A stretch of DNA of 5,672 bases from Bacteroidota bacterium (GTDB lineage Bacteria > Bacteroidota > Bacteroidia > Chitinophagales > LD1). The notes under the pieces were generated by a model. It had not been told where the DNA came from and ran no database searches. It saw only the letters and a program-made list of their open reading frames with translations. This document shows positions 1 to 5,672 of this stretch, in pieces. Numbering within the stretch: position 1 is the first letter of the stretch; every line of letters starts with the position of its first letter. Location: positions 1 to 5,672 of the forward strand of contig JAFDYP010000500.1 of NCBI GenBank assembly GCA_018267355.1, read 5' to 3'. The translations under genes and the position numbers were made by a program.

Positions 1-1680
1 GACAATGGTGTAGTACGTGGTGTCTCCGCAGAGGATATGTTTTACTACTTTATACCGCGCAATAAAGTGACTGGTAAGATCAATCTGAAAGGAGAGAAGC
101 TCGCCATCACCTCCGCCTCCGGCTGGTATGATCATGAGTTTGGCGCGCATCCGGAGAAGAAGAATGAAAGTGATGACGCGAAGAAGGATGTATCGTGGAA
201 CTGGATCGCTGTACAGCTGGACAATAAATGCGAACTTTCTGCCTATGACCTCGTAGATCTCAAGACCGGTGAGGACTGCGGCTCCTTTATAATATTGATA
301 GATGAGAAAGGCAAAAGGCATCACTCGCGCAATTATTCCTTCAAGCCATTTGGTGAGGAGTGGACCAGCACGCGCACTTTCAATACTTATCCTACTGCCT
401 GGAAACTCGTTGCTCCGGATTTTAAACTAGACCTCATCATTGAGGCGGCATTTCCCAATCAGGAATTTGCCACGGTGATTTCTAAGCCTGCCTTCTGGGA
501 GGGACGGATGAATGTAAAGGGCAAAATGCGCGGCAAGGTTGTGTCAGGACCCGCATATATCGAGCGCCATGGTTTCGTCAATAGCTCCGATCTTAAATCC
601 TTCCTCAAGGCGGTTTCAAAGCAGACACTGCGCTCAGTGAATAAGATCATTCCGCTGTCTTTCGGCCAGCAGAAATTTGAAGAACTGGTATCAAAGCGTG
701 GCAACCACCACCTCACAGAAAATCTGGACAAAGAGGCATATATCGATACATTCCTCCGTCCTATACGTGAGATCACAGACCGTAGCGGCAAGTCGTGGCG
801 CTCCTACGCGACCATCGCCTGCTGCGATGTGGTAGGGGGCAACTCACAGGTGGCCATAGATTGGCTCGCGCTGCCCGAGCTGATGCACGTGGGCTCCCTG
901 ATGGTAGATGATGTGCAGGATAAATCTCACGTGCGTCGTGGCGGCCCTGCGGCCCATACGGTGCATGGTGAGGCTACAGCTATCAACTCCGGTACTGCGG
1001 CCTACTTCCTCGGGCAGATATGTATCTACGAGGCGGATATGCACTATGAGGAGAAGGTGCAGGTGTACAACTGGTACTTTGAGGCTATGCGTGCCTCTCA
1101 CAGCGGCCAGGCTATGGATATCAAAGGCCTGGACTACATGATGCCCGCCGCGCTGAAAGATGATAAGGTGGCAAAGCTCCTCGCTAAGCGCGTACTCGCC
1201 ACACACCGGCTCAAGTCTGCCGCACCCGCCAGCTACCTGGCCCAGATAGGAGCGCTGATAGGTGGCGCGTCTCAGGAGCAGATCGCTGCACTGGGAGACT
1301 ACTATGAGAAGCTCGGTATCGCTTTCCAGATCATAGATGACACTCTTAATCTGAAAGGATTTAAAGATAACCTCAAGACCAAAGCTGAGGACATCACGGC
1401 GGGCAAGATCACCTATCCGATAGCTGTGGGTATGGCAATGCTGGACCAGAACGACCGCAAGAAGCTCTGGAAGATAGTGAGCGCAAAGACAAGCGATGTA
1501 GACCAGCTCGCACAGGCTATAGCCCTGCTGGATAAGCATAAGGTAATAGAGAAATGTGAGCGCGAGGCGCGCACCATGCTGGAGAAAGCCTGGTGGCGTC
1601 TGGAGCCACTCCTGCGCGACTCTATGGTGAAGCTAAACATGCGTGCTTTCGGCTGGTTTGTATTGGACAGAACGTACTAA
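1..1680 (+). CDS. CrtC/AttH lipocalin-like domain fused to trans-polyprenyl diphosphate synthase (5'-partial)
   Basis: The frame is open from base 1, and the CrtC-like domain is already under way there, so the gene starts left of the window; the ATG at 37 is probably internal. Of 559 visible residues, about 1-195 resemble the CrtC/AttH carotenoid hydratase-like lipocalin family: WYDHEFG (nt 124-144), a WNW pair (196-204), YPTAW (388-402), FWEG (493-504) and GPAYIERHGF (547-576). After a linker of about 30 residues, 226-559 form an all-alpha isoprenyl diphosphate synthase, which joins isopentenyl diphosphate to an allylic diphosphate. Its motifs are GKSWR (787-801, the GKxxR site), DDVQD (907-921, first DDxxD), RRGG (934-945), GQAMD (1105-1119), LKS in place of the usual KT (Lys at 1213), FQIIDDTLN (second Asp motif 1336-1350, last Asp replaced by Asn as in many GGPP synthases) and GKITYP (1402-1419). 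The first motif lacks the two-residue insertion of bacterial FPP synthases, and Gly-Ser precede it at -5/-4, so a product of C20 or longer is inferred. The synthase half looks catalytically complete. The lipocalin substrate is unknown. Confidence 0.9.
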   Translation, partial: DNGVVRGVSAEDMFYYFIPRNKVTGKINLKGEKLAITSASGWYDHEFGAHPEKKNESDDAKKDVSWNWIAVQLDNKCELSAYDLVDLKTGEDCGSFIILIDEKGKRHHSRNYSFKPFGEEWTSTRTFNTYPTAWKLVAPDFKLDLIIEAAFPNQEFATVISKPAFWEGRMNVKGKMRGKVVSGPAYIERHGFVNSSDLKSFLKAVSKQTLRSVNKIIPLSFGQQKFEELVSKRGNHHLTENLDKEAYIDTFLRPIREITDRSGKSWRSYATIACCDVVGGNSQVAIDWLALPELMHVGSLMVDDVQDKSHVRRGGPAAHTVHGEATAINSGTAAYFLGQICIYEADMHYEEKVQVYNWYFEAMRASHSGQAMDIKGLDYMMPAALKDDKVAKLLAKRVLATHRLKSAAPASYLAQIGALIGGASQEQIAALGDYYEKLGIAFQIIDDTLNLKGFKDNLKTKAEDITAGKITYPIAVGMAMLDQNDRKKLWKIVSAKTSDVDQLAQAIALLDKHKVIEKCEREARTMLEKAWWRLEPLLRDSMVKLNMRAFGWFVLDRTY

Positions 1681-1707
1681 ATGTAGATAAGGTATCGAAG
1701 GGGTACA

Positions 1708-1722
1708 GGCATCGTCCATGCC
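1708..1722 (+). terminator. Weak hairpin after the fusion gene, possible terminator
   Basis: GGCAT (1708-1712) and ATGCC (1718-1722) pair perfectly around a 5-nt loop, and a T-rich but interrupted stretch follows (GTTTCATTATT). It lies 28 nt after the stop codon of the fusion gene, where a terminator would be expected. The stem is only 5 bp and the T-run is broken, so it may be chance. Its tail overlaps the proposed -33 element of the tRNA promoter. Confidence 0.3.
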
Positions 1723-1723
1723 G

Positions 1724-1754
1724 TTTCATTATTCCGTCTACATTTCTATCTTTG
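1724..1754 (+). promoter_or_regulatory. Bacteroidota-type promoter for the tRNA-Val gene
   Basis: TATCTTTG at 1747-1754 fits the Bacteroidota -7 consensus TAnnTTTG at every fixed base. A TTTC at 1724-1727, close to the -33 consensus TTTG, lies 19 nt upstream, within the usual spacing. Transcription would start near 1758-1762, about 10-14 nt before the mature tRNA 5' end, which suits a short leader removed by RNase P. The small exported protein at 1868 has no visible promoter of its own, so it may depend on this one. Confidence 0.72.
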
Positions 1755-1771
1755 TCGTCCCCGATACTAGA

Positions 1772-1846
1772 GGGCTGTTAGCTCAGTTGGTTCAGAGCAC
1801 CACGTCGACAACGTGGGGGTCATAGGTTCGAGCCCTATACAGCCCA
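1772..1846 (+). tRNA. tRNA-Val (anticodon GAC)
   Basis: A full cloverleaf folds by hand. The acceptor is GGGCTGT (1772-1778) with ACAGCCC (1839-1845), 7/7 pairs, followed by discriminator A1846. The D arm is GCTC/GAGC (1781-1784, 1795-1798). The anticodon stem is CCACG/CGTGG (1800-1804, 1812-1816), with a 7-nt loop at 1805-1811 and anticodon GAC at 1807-1809. The variable loop is GGGTC. The T arm is ATAGG/CCTAT with loop TTCGAGC. GAC reads the valine codons GUC and GUU, and the GGGGGTC after the anticodon arm resembles E. coli tRNA-Val(GAC). The CCA end is not encoded (CTT follows A1846) and must be added enzymatically. The one oddity is C at position 33 (nt 1806), where U is nearly universal. 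Confidence 0.95.
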
Positions 1847-1867
1847 CTTTTCTCTTCTCCCGGCAAT

Positions 1868-2524
1868 ATGAAAACGACTTCACTCATTTTGTTTCTGCTG
1901 GTTTGCCTTTCGGGGCTCGCGCAGGGTCGTAAGGATGCTACGGTGAAGGATGATGTCTATAGCGATCCCGATTTACCTAAATACACAGGCTGGACGCAAG
2001 GTTATGTAGTCATGCAGAAAAACGGAGATACCATCCGCGGCCTTCTCAATACACCATTGTCCTCTAAATTCTGGCTATATGATCCGGCTGCTATCAGAAT
2101 GCATAGAGCAGGAATCAAGGATAAGAGATACAAAGCAGACGATGTCGCATTCTATGAGTATCAGGACAGCAGCGGCTTATGGATACGTTATATACCCTAC
2201 CAGCCCATGGGAGATGGTAGCAAGGTCTTTGTCCGACGCTACATAGACGGCAGATGCAAAGCCTACTATCTACCCAAACTCAATACGGTGGCTACAGCGC
2301 TGGGCGGCACAGTGGGCGCCCTGCTGGCGGGTCCGGATACTTTGTTTTTGATTCAGAAGGGAACAAGTAGCTTATGGCCCGTGCCCCGGGCGGGATTCCG
2401 CAAGGATATGATGGAGTTCTTTCAAAAATGTCCGGAGATGGTGGCCATGATCAAAGCAGAAACTTTTACCTATGAGACCTTTGAGCGCATGGTTCATTAC
2501 TACAATGAACATGGCTGTAGGTGA
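1868..2524 (+). CDS. Small exported protein of unknown function
   Basis: This is a 218-residue protein that I cannot assign to a named family. Residues 1-18 form a clear Sec signal peptide: Lys at 2, then a hydrophobic core, with likely signal peptidase I cleavage after Ala18 (GLA|QG). Cys13 is not in a lipobox, so it is probably periplasmic or secreted, not a lipoprotein. The mature part opens with a segment around 41-60 (GYVVMQKNGDTIRGLL) of the type seen in many short Bacteroidota proteins that start with a strand and a GDTI.G turn. A glycine/alanine-rich hydrophobic stretch lies at about 139-155. The C-terminus (177-212) has a pattern also recalled from such proteins: FRKDMMEFF, a CPEM turn, then YYN near the end. 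The start ATG is 21 nt after the tRNA and has no Shine-Dalgarno, as is usual in this phylum. The stop is 7 nt from the end of the convergent lipoprotein gene. The reading frame is intact and the signal peptide supports its being real. Confidence 0.85.
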   Translation: MKTTSLILFLLVCLSGLAQGRKDATVKDDVYSDPDLPKYTGWTQGYVVMQKNGDTIRGLLNTPLSSKFWLYDPAAIRMHRAGIKDKRYKADDVAFYEYQDSSGLWIRYIPYQPMGDGSKVFVRRYIDGRCKAYYLPKLNTVATALGGTVGALLAGPDTLFLIQKGTSSLWPVPRAGFRKDMMEFFQKCPEMVAMIKAETFTYETFERMVHYYNEHGCR

Positions 2525-2531
2525 GTATCTT

Positions 2532-3449
2532 CTACTTCAGGTTCCTTGTCTTATCCAGTTCCTCCGGATTGCTCAGTACCCGTGTGGCATTTACGCTTTT
2601 GAGCGTAGTGGAGAGACTGGGGGTGGTAGGCAGGCCCGTGCCTGTGGTCTGCACGGGATCGTAGCAGTCAGATACCATCAGGCGCAGGTGGCTATTAGTA
2701 GCACCTATCATGCGCTCACCGGTGTAGTGCGGATCTATGGTGCCGGATGACAGCACATCACAAAACATATAATCATGGTCCAGTTGTGTCACAGTGATCA
2801 GGCTATCTACATAGCTGTCCAGTATCACATAGTCTTTGGTCCAGTAGGCTTGGTTCTTATTTTCTATGGTTTTTGTGGTGAGTACCACACGACCTTCACT
2901 CACCACAGTCATAAACTGATCATTCTCCGTGCCCTTGTCCGTCTCGTTGCTAAAGGCATCCAGCGGCTGGATCTTCAGCCGCCTTATCCCGGCATGCCAT
3001 CTGCGGTAGCCTGCTGTCTGCCTGATCAGGTCTATGGCAGGGATGGTGTCAGACTGGCGTATATACCGGTGGTAGAGGCTATCACTGTATAGATAGTACA
3101 TGTGTAGTATAGCGCCGGTACTATTGCGCTGCTGGCAGTACCAGCGCATGAGGTCCCAGTGCTGTTCATAGGCATTAGGTGCGAGTTTGACGCCATTTTC
3201 TTTATTGGCTATGGCGCCATTCAGGTCGCCCTTTGCAGATGCTACATCTCCCAGTCCGAAGTAGGCATCGGCACACACCGGGTCTTTGGCCAGTGCCATA
3301 CGAAATGAGCGCGCTGCTTTATCCGGATTTTTAGCGAGTTTCTGCCTACCGGCAGCGACCAACTGTTGTGCGTTCTTGCAGCTGCCCAGACAGCATACCA
3401 TAGATAGCGCCGCTGCGATAGAGACCAGGGATAGATAAGGTCGCTTCAT
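2532..3449 (-). CDS. TPR-containing lipoprotein of unknown function
   Basis: This is a 305-residue protein. Residues 1-24 are a lipoprotein signal peptide: Lys2-Arg3, a hydrophobic core, then the lipobox LGSC with the lipidated Cys at 24. It is therefore expected to be anchored in the inner or outer membrane. No clear acidic surface-export signal follows the Cys (the next residues are KNAQQ), so the periplasmic side is the better guess. Residues about 27-92 hold two TPR-like helical pairs: one ending in ALAKDP (52-57), the other starting ADAYFGLGDVASAKGDLNGA (60-79) and ending KLAP. Such repeats usually mediate protein contacts. Residues about 95-150 continue as helix with aromatic-rich YY motifs; about 170-305 is likely strand-rich with a Thr/Ser/Pro-rich tail and matches nothing I know. 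The gene lies 43 nt downstream of the beta-oxidation gene on the same strand, so the two are probably co-transcribed. A functional link to fatty acid oxidation is not evident from the sequence. Confidence 0.88.
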   Translation of the reverse strand: MKRPYLSLVSIAAALSMVCCLGSCKNAQQLVAAGRQKLAKNPDKAARSFRMALAKDPVCADAYFGLGDVASAKGDLNGAIANKENGVKLAPNAYEQHWDLMRWYCQQRNSTGAILHMYYLYSDSLYHRYIRQSDTIPAIDLIRQTAGYRRWHAGIRRLKIQPLDAFSNETDKGTENDQFMTVVSEGRVVLTTKTIENKNQAYWTKDYVILDSYVDSLITVTQLDHDYMFCDVLSSGTIDPHYTGERMIGATNSHLRLMVSDCYDPVQTTGTGLPTTPSLSTTLKSVNATRVLSNPEELDKTRNLK

Positions 3450-3492
3450 CGGATTTACATTTCATCTGCCGCGATGGCGGAAACTGCAGTCG

Positions 3493-5619
3493 TTAAAACT
3501 CTTTTCCATCCTTTGTCATCTGCTCCAGCAGGGCAGGCACCGCGAAGCGATCTCCATAGGCAGCCTGCAATTCCTTGGCGCGCGATACAAAAGCAGGGAA
3601 GCCGTAATCATTGATGTATTGCAGTGTACCACCCTTGAATGGGGCGAAGCCCCAGCCAAAGATAGAGCCGATATTGCCATCAGCCACAGAGGTGAGCACG
3701 CCCTCCTCCATGCAGCGCACGGTCTCCAGGCACTGGATGAACATCATCCGCTCGATCATTGTCTTCTGAGCATCATCAGTAGTATGTGGGAATGCCTCTG
3801 CCAGTCCCGGCCAGAGAAACTTCTTGCCATCTTTAGGATACTCGTAGAAACCGCCGCCGGCAGCTTTGCCTATACGCTTATAGTCATTGACCATCTTGTC
3901 TACTACCTCGTAGGCACGATGTACGGGTGGTGTCTTGCCTTCGGCTTTCAGGTCCTCTTCTGTCTGCGTGCGGATGTGCGCTATCAGGCCCAGGCTCACC
4001 TCGTCTGTGAGCGCCAGTGGTCCTACCGGCATACCCGCCTGCAGGCCTGCAGCCTCTATAGCGCGGGGATTATTCCCCTCTGCCAGCAGTGCGATACCTT
4101 CCAATACATAGGTAGCAAACACACGTGATGTATAGAAACCACGCGAGTCATTGACCACGATCGGCGTCTTCTTGATCTGCTTCACAAAGTCAAATGCACG
4201 TGCCAATGTTTCTTCTGATGTCTCCTTGCCTACGATGATCTCTACCAGCGGCATGCGGTCTGCAGGAGAGAAGAAGTGGAGGCCCACAAATTGTTTCGGG
4301 CGCGATGACTTCTCTGCCAGTCCGGTGATAGGCAGTGTAGATGTATTAGATGCAAATACGCCTGTAGCATCCATCTGTGCCTCGGCTTCGGCAGTCACTA
4401 TTGCTTTGATCTTTCTGTTTTCTGTCACCGCCTCTATGATCAGGTCGCAGCCGGCAAGATCGGCGGGATCTGCAGAGGCCTTGATCCGGTTGAGTATCTC
4501 TTCTGCTTTTTCTTTGGTCGCCTTGCCTTTGCTTACGCGTTTTTTTAGCAGGTCGGCAGAGTAGGATTTACCCTTGTCGGCTACTTCCTGGTTTACGTCC
4601 TTCAGCACGACCTCCAGGCCGCTCATAGCGCATGCATAGGCTATGCCACTGCCCATCATGCCCGCACCGAGGATGCCCACTTTCTTAAAGCTGAACTTCT
4701 CTTTGATAGCCGGACGTGATTTGCCCGCATTGAGCGCATTAAGCTGCTTCCAGAATACGTTGATCATATTCTTGGCTACCTGCCCTGTGGCGAGCTGAGC
4801 GAAGTAGCGCGACTCGATACGCGTAGCCGTCTCGATATCTACCATGGCACCCTCTACGGCTGCTGCCATGATAGCGAGCGGGGCAGGATAGTTGTTGTGT
4901 GTCTTCTTAGCCAGCATGGCAGGCGCTATAGGCAGCATCTGAGCTACCTTTGGTGTGAGTGGAGATCCACCCGGTATCTTATAGCCATCCTGATCCCAGG
5001 GTTGCTTCACCGATTTATTAGCGAGGATATAGTCCGTGGCTTTCTTGAGGAGGTCTTCTTTGTCTGCGGCGAGGGCGTGTATCAAGCCATCGCTCAGCGC
5101 TGTCTTGGGATTTACTTTTTTGCCCTCTGTCAGGTAGAGGAATGCGGGCTGCAGGCCTATCAGGCGCACCATACGTGTCACGCCACCACCACCAGGCAGC
5201 AGGCCGAGAGTGACCTCAGGCAGGCCCAGCTCTACTTTTGGCTTGTCCCACACTACGCGGTAGTGGCAGGCCAGTGCCAGCTCAAATCCCGCACCGAGAG
5301 CCGTACCATTGATGGCTGCTACCACAGGCTTGCCCTGAGTCTCCAGCCAGCGGAAACCCGCCTTGAGCTCCTGCGCGCGGTCAAAGAAATCTTTCGCATC
5401 ACTTGTAGCAAACATCTCATCAATATCCGCACCGGCCAGAAAGGTCTCCTTGGCAGAGGTGATGATCACCCCGCGCAGGTCGGTTTCTGCCTGGAGCTTG
5501 GCCAGCGCCTCGCGAAAAGATGCTCCGAAAGCGAGGTTGATCACATTAGCCGAGCGGCCCTCCAGGTCCATGGTCAGGGTCACGATATTGTTTTCGTCTT
5601 TGCTGTATTTGAATGACAT
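3493..5619 (-). CDS. fadJ: Bifunctional enoyl-CoA hydratase / 3-hydroxyacyl-CoA dehydrogenase (FadJ/FadB-type alpha subunit)
   Basis: This 708-residue protein hydrates trans-2-enoyl-CoA and then oxidises L-3-hydroxyacyl-CoA with NAD+, the middle steps of fatty acid beta-oxidation in the cytoplasm. It normally works with a thiolase beta subunit (FadI/FadA). Residues about 1-190 are the crotonase domain: the oxyanion-hole segment FLAGADI (60-66), and GAGFELALAC with Glu113 and LGLPEVTLG with Glu135, matching the two catalytic glutamates of E. coli FadB (119, 139). A linker runs to about 310. The NAD-binding Rossmann domain begins KVGILGAGMMGSG (GxGxxG at 318-323). EAVTEN (396-401), NTSTLP (425-430) and GLHFFSP with His448, then Glu460, match the dehydrogenase active site (FadB His450, Glu462). 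Two C-terminal 3-hydroxyacyl-CoA dehydrogenase domains fill about 490-708. Length and the LLPGGGG and HFFSP wording are closer to FadJ (714 aa in E. coli) than FadB (729), but the FadJ/FadB split is not firm here. No thiolase gene is visible; it may lie just right of the window. The start has an A-rich leader and no Shine-Dalgarno. Confidence 0.95.
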   Translation of the reverse strand: MSFKYSKDENNIVTLTMDLEGRSANVINLAFGASFREALAKLQAETDLRGVIITSAKETFLAGADIDEMFATSDAKDFFDRAQELKAGFRWLETQGKPVVAAINGTALGAGFELALACHYRVVWDKPKVELGLPEVTLGLLPGGGGVTRMVRLIGLQPAFLYLTEGKKVNPKTALSDGLIHALAADKEDLLKKATDYILANKSVKQPWDQDGYKIPGGSPLTPKVAQMLPIAPAMLAKKTHNNYPAPLAIMAAAVEGAMVDIETATRIESRYFAQLATGQVAKNMINVFWKQLNALNAGKSRPAIKEKFSFKKVGILGAGMMGSGIAYACAMSGLEVVLKDVNQEVADKGKSYSADLLKKRVSKGKATKEKAEEILNRIKASADPADLAGCDLIIEAVTENRKIKAIVTAEAEAQMDATGVFASNTSTLPITGLAEKSSRPKQFVGLHFFSPADRMPLVEIIVGKETSEETLARAFDFVKQIKKTPIVVNDSRGFYTSRVFATYVLEGIALLAEGNNPRAIEAAGLQAGMPVGPLALTDEVSLGLIAHIRTQTEEDLKAEGKTPPVHRAYEVVDKMVNDYKRIGKAAGGGFYEYPKDGKKFLWPGLAEAFPHTTDDAQKTMIERMMFIQCLETVRCMEEGVLTSVADGNIGSIFGWGFAPFKGGTLQYINDYGFPAFVSRAKELQAAYGDRFAVPALLEQMTKDGKEF

Positions 5620-5649
5620 GTGCTATGTTCTTTTATTGCTGCGCTAATG

Positions 5650-5665
5650 TGACAATAATCTGTCA
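5650..5665. promoter_or_regulatory. Perfect inverted repeat upstream of the beta-oxidation gene, possible operator
   Basis: TGACA (5650-5654) and TGTCA (5661-5665) are perfect inverted copies around a 6-nt AT-rich centre, 31-46 nt upstream of the start codon on the minus strand. Read on that strand, the outer arm overlaps TTTTTG (5664-5669), which could serve as a -33 element, with a poor -7 match 17 nt further on (TAGCGCAG, + strand 5640-5647). A repressor site at a promoter would look like this, and acyl-CoA-responsive regulators often control such genes. With 5-bp arms chance remains likely. Confidence 0.25.
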
Positions 5666-5672
5666 AAAACCA

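Noticed and set aside
37..39. ATG at 37 as the start of a complete fusion gene
   Set aside because: The same frame is open back to base 1 and a start here would cut off the first part of the CrtC-like domain, so the gene most likely begins outside the window.
844..1539. A 231-codon open frame on the minus strand inside the fusion gene
   Set aside because: It lies opposite the conserved synthase motifs, has no recognisable domain, and its sequence is explained by codon bias of the real gene.
1772..1846. The tRNA gene as an integration site for a mobile element
   Set aside because: No repeat of the tRNA 3' end, integrase or other mobile gene is seen in the window, and the flanking genes look like ordinary chromosomal genes.
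2472..3092. Two plus-strand open frames covering the TPR lipoprotein gene
   Set aside because: The minus-strand frame has a lipobox signal peptide and TPR-like repeats; the plus-strand translations have neither a signal nor a domain.
3469..3480. CCGC-GATG-GCGG hairpin between the FadJ-type and lipoprotein genes
   Set aside because: The stem is only 4 bp and no T-run follows on the minus strand, so it is not supported as a terminator or regulatory element.
4897..5616. A long open frame (239 codons) on the plus strand opposite the FadJ-type gene
   Set aside because: It is antisense to a full, motif-complete FadJ-type protein, its translation resembles no known protein and is rich in Cys, His and Arg, as expected of a shadow frame.

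Overview
The window looks like chromosomal DNA from a member of the Bacteroidota, most likely a moderate-GC lineage such as Chitinophagaceae. The evidence is a promoter of the Bacteroidota type (a TAnnTTTG -7 box) before the tRNA gene, the lack of Shine-Dalgarno sequences before the starts, a tRNA gene without an encoded CCA tail, and two small exported proteins of the kind common in this phylum. The family-level placement is a guess from base composition and style.

Layout. (1) At 1-1680 (+) is the 3' part of a gene that enters from the left edge. Its product joins the end of a CrtC/AttH-type lipocalin-like protein (carotenoid 1,2-hydratase superfamily) to a complete trans-polyprenyl diphosphate synthase with both aspartate-rich motifs. 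(2) At 1681-1771 is a short intergenic stretch with a weak hairpin and a good Bacteroidota promoter. (3) At 1772-1846 (+) is tRNA-Val(GAC), canonical except for C instead of U at position 33. (4) At 1868-2524 (+), only 21 nt after the tRNA, is a small exported protein of unknown function, possibly transcribed from the tRNA promoter. (5) At 2532-3449 (-), convergent with the previous gene, is a lipoprotein with TPR-like repeats. (6) At 3493-5619 (-), 43 nt upstream of the lipoprotein gene and on the same strand, is a FadJ/FadB-type bifunctional enoyl-CoA hydratase/3-hydroxyacyl-CoA dehydrogenase for fatty acid beta-oxidation. (7) At 5620-5672 is the start of its upstream region, with a small perfect inverted repeat.

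How the parts relate. The beta-oxidation gene and the TPR lipoprotein gene are probably one transcription unit reading leftwards. The tRNA and the small exported protein may be another, reading rightwards. The fusion gene stands apart; its operon partners, if any, lie to the left outside the window. It is the most interesting item here: a prenyl chain-making domain and a lipocalin-like domain of a family that acts on terpenoids are in one polypeptide, which suggests a dedicated isoprenoid-modifying or terpenoid pathway. Apart from the fusion and the tRNA detail, the region looks ordinary; there is no sign of mobile elements, CRISPR arrays or defence genes.
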